Below are positions 42,612 through 51,400 of a stretch of DNA of 64,000 bases, piece by piece. The stretch comes from an uncultured Siphonobacter sp. (GTDB lineage Bacteria > Bacteroidota > Bacteroidia > Cytophagales > Spirosomataceae): assembly GCA_913774715.1 (NCBI GenBank), contig CAJYHS010000049.1:98215-162214 (forward strand), given 5' to 3'. Each line of letters begins with the position of its first letter. Within the stretch, counting starts at the first letter, position 1. The notes under the pieces were generated by a model that was given only the letters and a program-made list of their open reading frames with translations, was not told where the DNA came from and did not search any database. Position numbers and translations under genes: made by a program.

Positions 42612-42887
42612 ATGGAAAACCCATTCGAAATCATTTTTCGACAACTGGCAGATATCCAAGCCCGGCTAGTTGAATTAACGCACCCTTCACATGCTCAAAG
42701 AACTACTTCAGAAAGAGTCTTATCAGTAGAGCAAGCTGCCCAATTTCTAGGAATACCAAAATCTAGCCTTTATCAAAAAATTGGCCGAGGTGAGATTCTC
42801 TGTACTCGTCATGGCAAAAGGGTAATGTTTTTAGAGTCAGATCTTATCAATTGGGTAAGAAAAGGCCAGAGAGGAGGCATTCAATGA
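42612..42887 (+). CDS. Excisionase-family helix-turn-helix protein
   Basis: 91 residues from the ATG at 42612. The C-terminal half is an HTH_17/MerR-like excisionase domain (VLSVEQAAQFLGIPKSSLYQKIGRGEILCTRHGKRVMFLESDLINWV pattern, read in short blocks). Such proteins bend att DNA or act as recombination directionality factors. It overlaps the following nuclease gene by 4 bases (ATGA) and follows the 36-bp palindrome, a plausible target or control site. Confidence 0.88.
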   Translation: MENPFEIIFRQLADIQARLVELTHPSHAQRTTSERVLSVEQAAQFLGIPKSSLYQKIGRGEILCTRHGKRVMFLESDLINWVRKGQRGGIQ

Positions 42888-43357
42888 CAGCTCTCCAAAC
42901 CCTTCACGATCTAGCCGTTATTTCCAAACAGGCTCAGCACCCTACTTTCCCAAGCCAATACATTCCCAAGCCTAAGTTCTCTGACAAGACGGCTAACGGA
43001 CTGACCAAGTGCATTGTCTCGTTTATTCGTTTGCAAGACGGTCAAGCCGAACGAATCTCGGTAGAAGGACGTGTACTTGATGGAAGGAAGACCTTCCAGG
43101 ATGTAGTGGGATTTCAACGTACCATTGGAACCGTTAAACGAATTCGCTCTTCTTCTCAAGTTGGTTCAGCCGATGTTTCAGCCATCATCAACGGACGTTC
43201 CGTGAAGATTGAAGTCAAAGTAGGCAAGGATCATCAAAGCCCTGCTCAGAAAGAGTATCAACGTCAGGTTGAGGCAGCCGGTGGTATTTATCTTCTCATT
43301 TCTTCCTTTCAACAATTCTATGACTGGTTTCAGGCTCAGAAAGGAGTTCTGGCATGA
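42884..43357 (+). CDS. VRR-NUC-like nuclease
   Basis: 157 residues from the ATG at 42884, which is preceded by a perfect GGAGG six bases upstream and overlaps the HTH stop. The C-terminal half has the PD-(D/E)xK-type VRR-NUC pattern: GSADVSAIINGRSVKIEVKVGK (Asp, then ExK) and QKEYQRQVEAAGGIYLLI. VRR-NUC proteins are structure-specific nucleases common in phages and satellites, thought to resolve replication intermediates. The N-terminal half is unassigned. It precedes the DUF3987 replication gene. Confidence 0.8.
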   Translation: MTALQTLHDLAVISKQAQHPTFPSQYIPKPKFSDKTANGLTKCIVSFIRLQDGQAERISVEGRVLDGRKTFQDVVGFQRTIGTVKRIRSSSQVGSADVSAIINGRSVKIEVKVGKDHQSPAQKEYQRQVEAAGGIYLLISSFQQFYDWFQAQKGVLA

Positions 43358-43413
43358 AATGGTCTCTTCTTTCCCTTCTTCACACCCTCAGCACCATCCA
43401 GTGGCAGGCATAA
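43354..43413 (+). CDS. Possible 19-residue peptide
   Basis: ATG at 43354 overlaps the nuclease stop (ATGA) and has AAGGAG seven bases upstream. The frame reads MKWSLLSLLHTLSTIQWQA and ends at TAA. Composition is a short amphipathic or hydrophobic helix. It may be a leader or coupling peptide for the DUF3987 gene that follows 54 bases later, or chance. The intervening bases hold the direct repeat GGTCAACCC (43421-43429 and 43435-43443). Confidence 0.35.
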   Translation: MKWSLLSLLHTLSTIQWQA

Positions 43414-43467
43414 AAAAAGGGTCAACCCCGGCAGGTCAACCCACTACGCCTCAAACGCATTAACGCT

Positions 43468-45084
43468 ATGAATGTTAGTACAAATATACCTAATACTCCG
43501 GTATTAAAGGTAATCTCACCGGCACAAATTGCCCAAGAAATGGAGGTCCATGAATGGCAGCCTCCCCAACGCATTACCCCGGGATTACACCCCGTTTTAA
43601 CGCTTCCTATCCATCAACTTCCTTCGTGTTTACGAGAATACGTAGAGGACTCCGCTAGCCGAATGAATGCTCCGGCTGACTTTGCTGCCATGGCGGCTTT
43701 GATTGCCATTGGAGCGGCTACCAGAGGGCAGATCCAAATTAGACCCAAGCAAAATGACACCTGGAGCGAATTCCCGAACCTCTGGGGACTGGGCATTGGT
43801 CACCCTTCCGTTATGAAATCACCGAGTACTTCTGAAATGTTCAAAGTGCTCGCCAAAATAGAAGCGAAATTCGCGGATGACTACAAAGTCAATATTAAAG
43901 ACTGGGAGATCCAAGGCAAGCTTTTAAGCCTGACTCTAGCCGGCGTTGAAAAGCGAATGAAAGCCGGGGAAGCATCCGAAGATGATTACCTGGATGCCCA
44001 GCGAAAGATCAGTAATCACGAGGAAAGAAAGCCCATTCAAAAGCGTCTGTTAGTGAATGATGCTACTACCGAGAAGCTCGCTGAAATCCTGATTGCTTCA
44101 CCGGGCCTGTTGGTGTATCGGGATGAGATTCTGGGCCTTTTAAAGAAGTTTAATCAGGCAGGCAAGGAAACGGATCGGGCCTTCTTTTTAGAGGGCTGGA
44201 AGGGAACTTCTAACTACGCCGTTGACCGCATTGGAAGAGGATCTCAGCAAGTACCCTTGTTACTCTTAGCTGTCTTTGGGACTATCCAACCGGGGGCTCT
44301 TCTCGACTACTTTTCGGACCTGGCTGGAGATCAGTCCGGAGACGGGTTAATCCAGCGGTTTCAGCTCATGGTCTATCCCGATAAAGCGGACTTTGCCTAC
44401 GTGGATCGAAAGCCTAATGCTGAGGCCCGAGCCCGCTACTTCTCCGTCATCGAAAATATTGCTAAGGCTGAACTGAAGGCTTATACCTACGAAGATGCCT
44501 ATGCGGATGTTCCTTACCTGCACTTCAATCAGGAAGCCCAGCAGGTGTTTGTGGACTGGTATCAGGAGTTCTACGGATTCTCTATCCAGCAGTATCAGGA
44601 GCAGGAAACTCTGGAGACGCACTTTAGCAAGTACCGCAAGCTAGTGCCTGCCTTAGCCCTAATCTTTCATCTGGCTGACCTCTTCGATAGCAAAGTCAAC
44701 GGGAAGCAGATAGAAGCTATTCAGGTTCACCGGGCCATTGCTTTTGCCGAGTATCTGGAATCGCACGCTAAGCGAATCTTCGGATTATTCACCAATGCTC
44801 ACTTTGCTGGAGCCGAGACGCTTTCTAAACGACTGCTTTCAAAGAAGCTGGTAGATAAATTCTCTGCCCGTGATGTGGTTAGACAGGGCTGGAAGGGCTT
44901 ATCCGATCAGCGACAGGTGGAGAAGGCTATCAACGAACTACTTAATAAAAACTGGATCAAAGAAGTAGAGTCTGCTTACGCGGGAACGGGCCGGCCGGCA
45001 GCTCCTGCCTATGAGATCAATCCTTTGATTTTTCACGAAATACGCCAGACCCCTACCGACAAAACTGACAGAACTCGACTTTAG
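43468..45084 (+). CDS. DUF3987 replication protein (primase/helicase-associated)
   Basis: 538 residues. The DUF3987 core is clear (about residues 45-440): PADFAAMAALIAIGAATRGQIQI, VNDATTEKLAEILIASPGLLVYRDEI, the block around residues 240-260 ending WKGTSNYAVDRIGRG, and LAVFGTIQPGALL. A winged-helix-like C-terminus (FSARDVVRQGWKGLSDQRQVEKAI) follows. DUF3987 proteins act with primases in replication of integrative elements and phages. It is followed by the zinc-finger/TOPRIM-like gene, its usual companion. Confidence 0.9.
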   Translation: MNVSTNIPNTPVLKVISPAQIAQEMEVHEWQPPQRITPGLHPVLTLPIHQLPSCLREYVEDSASRMNAPADFAAMAALIAIGAATRGQIQIRPKQNDTWSEFPNLWGLGIGHPSVMKSPSTSEMFKVLAKIEAKFADDYKVNIKDWEIQGKLLSLTLAGVEKRMKAGEASEDDYLDAQRKISNHEERKPIQKRLLVNDATTEKLAEILIASPGLLVYRDEILGLLKKFNQAGKETDRAFFLEGWKGTSNYAVDRIGRGSQQVPLLLLAVFGTIQPGALLDYFSDLAGDQSGDGLIQRFQLMVYPDKADFAYVDRKPNAEARARYFSVIENIAKAELKAYTYEDAYADVPYLHFNQEAQQVFVDWYQEFYGFSIQQYQEQETLETHFSKYRKLVPALALIFHLADLFDSKVNGKQIEAIQVHRAIAFAEYLESHAKRIFGLFTNAHFAGAETLSKRLLSKKLVDKFSARDVVRQGWKGLSDQRQVEKAINELLNKNWIKEVESAYAGTGRPAAPAYEINPLIFHEIRQTPTDKTDRTRL

Positions 45085-45125
45085 GCGGTTTTGTCGGGTC
45101 AACTCTCACGTAAATCTGTAAAAAT

Positions 45126-46097
45126 ATGCTTCAAGAGCTCCCACCCCTGACACTAGATAAGAACCGGAAACGAGTTGCCGAATGTCCCTGTGGCAAGTCC
45201 AATAAAGACGGCAAATTCACTCCCTACGTGGGCCATGACTGCTTTGGCTACTGTCACGCCTGCGGAGATACGTTTCTGCCACCCATCAACCGCGAAGAAG
45301 GCTACGATTACCAAATGCCCGCTATCCAGCAGAGGCCATCAAAGCCAGCGGAGCGTGCCCCCTCAATAATCCCGGATGATCTGTTTATTCAGTCGCTTAA
45401 ACGCTACGAAGAGAATCACTTCATTACGTTCCTGGAAAGCCTGTTTGGCCCCGTGATGGCTTTGAAGCTTTTACTAGTCTACCGGGTTGGAACGGCTAAA
45501 GAGGGCAAAACGGTCTTCTGGCAGATTACTCCCAAGGGTGAGGTTCGGGCAGGCAAGATCATGAAGTATGATACAGTGTCCGGGAAAAGGATCAAAGACG
45601 AACCGCCGACCTGGGTACATGCTGTAAAGAAGAAGGAACTGCCGGACTTTAATCTGAAGCAGGTTCTCTTTGGAGCTCATCTGTTAACCCCGGCCAATCA
45701 AAATAAAACCGTGGGTATCGTTGAATCCGAAAAAACGGCGATTCTGGCTACGGCTTACCTGCCTAACTACGTGTGGCTAGCTACGGGTGGAAGTAATGGG
45801 CCGGGTCTAACTAACACGGAGACGATAGCCTTGTTAAAAGGCCGTAGAGTCACGCTTTTCCCGGATGTGGGTGCTTATGAGATATGGACGAAGAAAGCCG
45901 CTCAGATGAAGGATATGGGCATTAATGCCTTAGTAAGCTCTCTGCTCGAAAACAATGGTAAACCTCATAACTGGGACTTGGCCGACGAGGTGTTAGACTA
46001 CCGGGTGCCCCTGGAACTGCGAACGGGTCAGACTGTCAACTGGGCACTCACTGAACCCGACGGTTATCCGCTCTTCTGGGATCATAAGTCACACTAA
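45126..46097 (+). CDS. Primase-like protein with zinc finger and TOPRIM-like domain (DUF6371 type)
   Basis: 323 residues. N-terminal zinc finger with Cys ligands in ECPCGKSNKDG and a DCFGYCHACGDTF block (Cys/Cys/Cys/His spacing). The central part has VYRVGTAKEGKTVFWQI. A TOPRIM-like segment GIVESEKTAILATAYLP and WLATGGSNG (Glu and glycine motifs) with VTLFPDVGAYEIW follows. This layout matches the DUF6371 proteins that accompany DUF3987. Probably a primase or ssDNA-binding replication initiator of the element. Confidence 0.85.
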   Translation: MLQELPPLTLDKNRKRVAECPCGKSNKDGKFTPYVGHDCFGYCHACGDTFLPPINREEGYDYQMPAIQQRPSKPAERAPSIIPDDLFIQSLKRYEENHFITFLESLFGPVMALKLLLVYRVGTAKEGKTVFWQITPKGEVRAGKIMKYDTVSGKRIKDEPPTWVHAVKKKELPDFNLKQVLFGAHLLTPANQNKTVGIVESEKTAILATAYLPNYVWLATGGSNGPGLTNTETIALLKGRRVTLFPDVGAYEIWTKKAAQMKDMGINALVSSLLENNGKPHNWDLADEVLDYRVPLELRTGQTVNWALTEPDGYPLFWDHKSH

Positions 46098-46142
46098 ATC
46101 CACTCTATTTCATTCTAAATCATTCTAAAACAGAATATACGT

Positions 46143-46445
46143 ATGCCTTTCGAGAAAGGGAAAGCCAAAACCGGAGGACGTAAACCCGGGGCTGTAAACA
46201 AGACTACCGCTGACATCAAGGCTCGCATCAAATCACTCATTGACGACAAGTTTGAAAGTATCGTCGATGCCATTGAATTACTGGAGCCTAAAGACCAGGT
46301 AGCGGCTTATCTAAAGTTTTTAGAGTACATCCTACCTAAGCAGCGGGAAACGAAGATCGACATCTCCAGCCTGAGTGAAGAGGAGCTTGATGAACTACTG
46401 CAAAGAGCATTGAACAAGGTAGACGACTCCGAAGACGACGAATAA
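46143..46445 (+). CDS. Small basic/acidic protein resembling phage terminase-small-type proteins
   Basis: 100 residues. A basic N-terminus of AT-hook type (GKAKTGGRKPGAVNKTT) precedes a helical region (IKSLIDDKFESIVDAIELLEPKDQVAAYLKFLEYILPKQR) and an acidic tail. In Bacteroidota phages similar proteins sit just before the large terminase. Here no large terminase follows, so it may have another DNA-binding role or be a satellite-type packaging factor. Confidence 0.6.
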   Translation: MPFEKGKAKTGGRKPGAVNKTTADIKARIKSLIDDKFESIVDAIELLEPKDQVAAYLKFLEYILPKQRETKIDISSLSEEELDELLQRALNKVDDSEDDE

Positions 46446-46470
46446 CTAATCAATTAAACCCCGAACACAG

Positions 46471-46713
46471 ATGACAACAGAACAACTCAATCAGGCTAAG
46501 AACCTGGACAGCAAAATGACATCCCTTGACGAGCTACTCAAAAGGCTTTACAACAAAGACTTCACAGGCTATACGCTTTCCTATCGCAGTGACACCATGA
46601 GTAGCAAAGACTATACAAAGGCATTCCCTCGTGACGAGGTTTTGGAAAGCCGATTTTTTGAGGTGATCAGAGACCGATTGAACGAGCTTAAGCAGGAGTT
46701 TGAATCGCTTTAA
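46471..46713 (+). CDS. Small hypothetical protein
   Basis: 80 residues, soluble, charged, with predicted terminal helices (LDELLKRLYNK, EVIRDRLNELKQEFESL) and a central YTLSYRSDTMSSKDY. No family recognised. First of the small genes between the replication module and the tape-measure gene. It lacks the N-terminal motif shared by its neighbours. Confidence 0.55.
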   Translation: MTTEQLNQAKNLDSKMTSLDELLKRLYNKDFTGYTLSYRSDTMSSKDYTKAFPRDEVLESRFFEVIRDRLNELKQEFESL

Positions 46714-46739
46714 TTACTCAACGTATACGCTAGACCGAA

Positions 46740-46982
46740 ATGACTCGCAAAGACAAGATGAACCTGTTAAGCCAGGTACTCAATGGTGATAAGCAGGCTA
46801 TCAGACAGCTCAAAGCAAAGGCGAAACGCATCGATTTCTCTAAGCTATCGGATGAAGAACTGCAAGCTATTATTGATGAAAGCCCACCGCTTTCGCCTGA
46901 GGAGCAAGCCTATTGGAACTCTTTCACAGACGAAGAACTCTACACGATCATCGAAACAGGCCAACTGCCTAATAAGGCATAG
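46740..46982 (+). CDS. Small protein with the R-x-x-K...L-x-G-[DN] N-terminal motif
   Basis: 80 residues. The N-terminus TRKDKMNLLSQVLNGDKQ matches those of 47834-48088 and 48091-48372. The rest is acidic (LSDEELQAIIDE, FTDEELYTIIE, two similar LSDEEL/FTDEEL units). Member of a tandem small-gene family. Function unknown. Confidence 0.6.
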   Translation: MTRKDKMNLLSQVLNGDKQAIRQLKAKAKRIDFSKLSDEELQAIIDESPPLSPEEQAYWNSFTDEELYTIIETGQLPNKA

Positions 46983-47044
46983 CGAATTAGAGTATTCCTT
47001 ATCGTACACAACTCAATCAGGTAACCTTAAACTAAGATAAGCCC

Positions 47045-47563
47045 ATGAAAATGAGCGACAAGCAAAAGGCTATCCGTGCAGCCTTGAAAGGAGATAATAC
47101 GCTCCGACGCACGCCAAGACGAGAACCCGAGTATATGATATTCAAGTCTGTAAAGGGCTATCTACAGATTGATCGTATTCCTAAAGCTCTCTACGATTTA
47201 AAAGTCATTCACTCACTATCCGACATAACTCAGGACAATTATGAGAGCCATGTATGTATGATGCAAGAGTTTCTGGAGAGGTATAAATCCGGAGATATTG
47301 AAGGCTGGGCCATGATTGCTCTTGAACCTAGGAAAGCCAAGTACGACCATATCAAGGTTGATTTTCTAACGGTGGATGCCCGGGGAAGAGGTCAATTCTT
47401 CCTAGCTGATCAGACCATTGGACGGTTTAGAAGCTTGTTCAATGATTGTCAGTTTTCGCAGAAAGCACCCTTTAACAAACTTCCTCCCCACATAGCTTTA
47501 TACCTGGTTCCTGACCTAGACGAATGCATTCAAACCCAATTTACAGATGAAGAGACAAGATAA
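47045..47563 (+). CDS. Hypothetical protein of the tandem family
   Basis: 172 residues. The start MSDKQKAIRAALKGDN has the shared motif; the remainder is longer than in the other members and has no recognised fold (contains KSVKGYLQIDRIPKALYDL and FLADQTIGRFRSLF). Its last 17 bases overlap the next gene, so translation is coupled. Confidence 0.65.
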   Translation: MKMSDKQKAIRAALKGDNTLRRTPRREPEYMIFKSVKGYLQIDRIPKALYDLKVIHSLSDITQDNYESHVCMMQEFLERYKSGDIEGWAMIALEPRKAKYDHIKVDFLTVDARGRGQFFLADQTIGRFRSLFNDCQFSQKAPFNKLPPHIALYLVPDLDECIQTQFTDEETR

Positions 47564-47837
47564 AATAGCTATCCTCCAGCGGCTCCTGGATGGTAAAATA
47601 TCCAAAGTAGAGCTTGCCCGGCAATTAAACCCCGATCCGTCCTCTATCACGGCGATAATCATCACTAGTGAAGCCAAGAGCCCTGATCCAGAGGTGTTAG
47701 TGTCAGCTAATTTGAATTTCGAAGGCAGTACAAAAAGTGTCATCAAAAAAATGCCTTATCGAAAGCTGGAAGCTCTTTTGCAACGGGTAGGCGGCACCGT
47801 ATTTGCACTGCCAGACAATAACCGTGATCGCACATGA
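47547..47837 (+). CDS. Small paralogue of the tandem family
   Basis: 96 residues starting MKRQDKIAILQRLLDGK, then a strand-rich middle (SPDPEVLVSANLNFEG) and a C-terminal MPYRKLEALLQRV helix that aligns with LTRTAFESMIKRL and MSREDFEKLRKRM in the next two genes. Overlaps both neighbours (17 and 4 bases). Function unknown. Confidence 0.65.
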   Translation: MKRQDKIAILQRLLDGKISKVELARQLNPDPSSITAIIITSEAKSPDPEVLVSANLNFEGSTKSVIKKMPYRKLEALLQRVGGTVFALPDNNRDRT

Positions 47838-48088
47838 CCCGCAAAGCAAAAGAAGAGGCGATTAAAGCCTATTTATCTGGGAATACCGGTCCTCTAAAGC
47901 AGCTCATGCAGGTTAACAAGTCTGGACTTTATATGCTAGCCACTCATACTCCGGAAGACGAGTTTATAGACATCGTTGTACAAGGCAAAGAAGGGATTAA
48001 AGAATCCTATTCGCACCTAACCAGGACAGCTTTTGAGTCCATGATTAAACGCCTGGAAAAGTCTCACCATTTACTTATCATCTACTAA
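47834..48088 (+). CDS. Small paralogue of the tandem family
   Basis: 84 residues: N-terminal TRKAKEEAIKAYLSGNTGPLKQL, central beta strands (LYMLATHTPEDEFIDIVVQG), C-terminal LTRTAFESMIKRLEK. Begins within the stop of the previous gene (ATGA) and is followed by the next paralogue after 2 bases. Best aligned with 48091-48372. Confidence 0.68.
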   Translation: MTRKAKEEAIKAYLSGNTGPLKQLMQVNKSGLYMLATHTPEDEFIDIVVQGKEGIKESYSHLTRTAFESMIKRLEKSHHLLIIY

Positions 48089-48090
48089 AC

Positions 48091-48372
48091 ATGGCAACGT
48101 CCAGAAGAGAGAAAGAACGTGCTCTAGCGGCCCTTTTAGAAGGCAATGCGGCACCATTAGTAAAGCTAAAGCGGGATAACCTTCCCATGATCTACTTACA
48201 AGCCGAGGAAGAACAAGATGGTACGCTCAGGAATGTACTCGTTGAGATGTGGACTACTCCCAAGCAGAGGCTCGAACAGTACGATCAGATGAGCAGAGAA
48301 GACTTTGAAAAGCTTCGTAAACGTATGAGCCGAAAGGCTTTACCCTGGGTGGAAATCAGAATGTCTACCTAG
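48091..48372 (+). CDS. Small paralogue of the tandem family, next to the tape-measure gene
   Basis: 93 residues: SRREKERALAALLEGNAAPLVKL, then strands IYLQAEEEQDGTLRNVLVEMW and the MSREDFEKLRKRMSRK helix. Same three-part layout as 47547 and 47834. Directly upstream of the tape-measure gene, where tailed phages normally encode tail-assembly chaperones, but with no sequence sign of that family. Confidence 0.68.
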   Translation: MATSRREKERALAALLEGNAAPLVKLKRDNLPMIYLQAEEEQDGTLRNVLVEMWTTPKQRLEQYDQMSREDFEKLRKRMSRKALPWVEIRMST

Positions 48373-48470
48373 CGTATTTAATGTTATTAAACCTTTGATA
48401 ATCAGTAATTTTAATTATCTTTATTACACAAGAGTAACCAGAGTTGATCTGGGTAAGACAGAAGAATGAA

Positions 48471-51400
48471 ATGGAGGGGAATCAACGAATCGTTACCGAA
48501 TTGGCGTTAAACGTCAAGCAACTACAAGATGGCCTGTCTCTAGGCATAAGAGAAATTGGTAAGGCTGCTAGCTCAATAGCCCAATCCGCACAGAAGATTC
48601 AGGATGCTTTCTTAGCTTCACAAGCCAAAAGCACAGCGGCCATTGCAAAGACCAACACTGAATCAATTAAGCAACAGCGGGTTCTCGTGCAGTCATCCAG
48701 CATTGCCAAAAATGCTTCAGCCGGGTTTGCCAGTGCAATAAGCAAGCAGTCTGAATCTATCTCGGGCTTCACTAAGGTTCAGGACAATCTGCGAGCATTT
48801 GCTCAAAAGCTAGCCAGTCAATACAAAGCTTCTGAGCAAATAATTACCAACGCTGCTCAGGAGTCTGCCAAGCGTCAGGAGCTATACAATAATGCCATCT
48901 TAGCTAGTCTATCTAACGTTCAGAAGGCTAAAGCAGAGGCAGCCAAAGCAGAACTCTCACTTGCACAGGCTCAGGAAAAGGCTAGCCGTAACTCATTAGT
49001 TCCTGCCAGTCCCGGATCCTATAGGGCTTTATCGGAAGCTACAGGACAACTTGCTAAACAACTTAAAAACCTGCCTAATGCTTTCGATGCTACCACGGGA
49101 GCGATCAATCGTAATAATCCAGCCGCGGTAGCTTTACAGCAGCAGATTCTTCGTAATACGGTAGCTCTTCGCCAGGCAGACGGTCAATTAGGAACCAATA
49201 GCAGAAGCATTAACAGCTACGGGACAAGCTTGAAAGCCGGAGTTCGCAGTGCGGCCATGTTTGCAGCCAGTGTTATCGGAATTTCTTCAGCAGTTGATGC
49301 TCTAAAGCAGGGCGTAACACTGGTAGACCAGATTCAGCGGCAAAACATTGCTCTTCGGAATGCCTCCTCGTCTACAAAAGAGTACAACCAGAACTTATCC
49401 CTTGCAAGTAATCTGGCACTCTCCACAGGTACGTCGCTTGCTGATACTACCGATGCTCTAAGACGCTTTACTGGTGCAACCCGAGGGACCTCAATCGAAG
49501 GAGATAAAGCAAGGCAGATATTCAAAGCGTTTACAAATAGTTTTGCCGCCAATGGTGCGAGTGCTGAAGAATTGGCAAGAGCCATGAAAGCACTGTCAGA
49601 TATGATGTCTAAAGGTACTGTTCAAGCTGAAGAACTGAAGGGCCAGTTAGGCGATGCGATGCCCGGAGCACTGAAGCTATTTGCTGACTCGTTAGGCGTT
49701 TCAACAGTAGAGCTAATGAAGATGATGCAGAACGGCGAAGTGCTGGCAGCCGACATCCTGCCTAAAGTAGCGGCTCAATTAGAGAAAACCACAGGCGATA
49801 AGGCTCAGCAGAACTTGAGAACGATTTCAGGAAGCTGGGAGGTAGTCAAAACGCAGGTCTCTTTATTACTGGCAGAGTTCAATAAGACAGGAGCTATATC
49901 AAACTTCTTTTCCAAGCTTAATCAAGGTATTGCTAAGGCCTTGGAAGGCTTTAAAGCAGTATATCGGCAGGCAGGGCTATCCGGGATATTAGGCGGAGTA
50001 GGAAGAGGACTAATGGATGCTATGACCTTCGACGCCTTTAACTTTAGAACGGGATATCTTGACAATATCAAAAGTAGAGATACTCAGCAGCAAAAGTTAA
50101 ATGCCTTTGCTTCCTCGTCTCCCGAGCAGCAGGCTACTCAGATCTCAGCTCAAACTAGGGCTATTGAGATGCAGCGTAACAAGGTGGCTAGCTTAGAGGC
50201 TACAATCGCGAAGTTGAGCAAAAGCTATCAGGAAACGTGGATCGACGGCGGTAACTCATACCGGGAATGGGAAACGTCTATTACTAACGCTAGACATCAA
50301 TTAAATCAGGCTAAAAAGACACTGTCTGATTACAACAACGGGCTAACTCTTCAACTACAGCTTCAAAAGGAGTCGGCTCAAGTCCGCAAACTACCTGCCG
50401 TAAAAAAGAATACTCCAGATGATTTAGTGTCGTCCATTCGCACGCAGATTAGTGCTATTCCCGAGTATTCAATTGCGGAAAACGGAAAAGCTAAGTTAGA
50501 TAAGGCGGGCATGAAGGCCTTGCGGGAGTCACGAGACGAGCTTCTTAAGCTGATTGAAACTGCGACCAATACAGACGTGGCCAGATTAAAACTTTTAAAG
50601 CTTCGGGATGCTCTGGACGAATTGATCTCAGGTCGTTCTAAGAATGCTAATACATCCGGAGTCTCAGCCGTAAAGACCATCCTCAATGACTCGATTCAGG
50701 CTCAGCAAATGCTGAATAGGCTAAGAGGAGAATCACAAGCCGACGACTCACTTCGTGCAAAGCTGAATGCTATCGAGACGAAGGCTTACAATGATCAGCT
50801 AACTATCATTCGAATGCAAATTGATGAGAAAACAAAGGCTGACTTATTGGATGCTAGCAGAACAGCTTCTGAGAAAGAGCGTATCAAACTACTCGAAAAG
50901 GAAGTCAAGCTTATTCAAACGAGTCATCAATCGGCTTACGGATCAGACATCCTTAGTACTAATAAGAAGGTCTTAGGTGGCGAGTTTGGCCGATTGATTG
51001 GCAATAGCATGGACGGAGTAGACCTTCAAAAAGAAAGGTATACTAAGTTAAAAGATGCCCTTAAGGAATTTGATAAGCAAATCAAAGCCATTAATGAGCA
51101 GTTCAAAGAGTCTATGGGTCCAATGGGTATTATACTGGAAGGCCTAGGCGTGAAGTTTGAAGGACTTAAGGAAAAGGCAAGAATTGGTTTTGCTGCATTA
51201 GGAGCCGTTGGCAATACCGTACTTTATGGATTAGCAGACGGATTTGAAGAGCTTTTAAACTCAGGTAAGCTAAGCTTCAAGGGGTTAGTAAAAAGCCTTG
51301 GGGAGCTCATCAAAAAACTCATAGCTTTTGCAGCGGTTGCGGGGCTAATCTCCCTTATTCCTGGAGTAGGAAATTTCATGCAAATCTTCGGATCCTTAGC

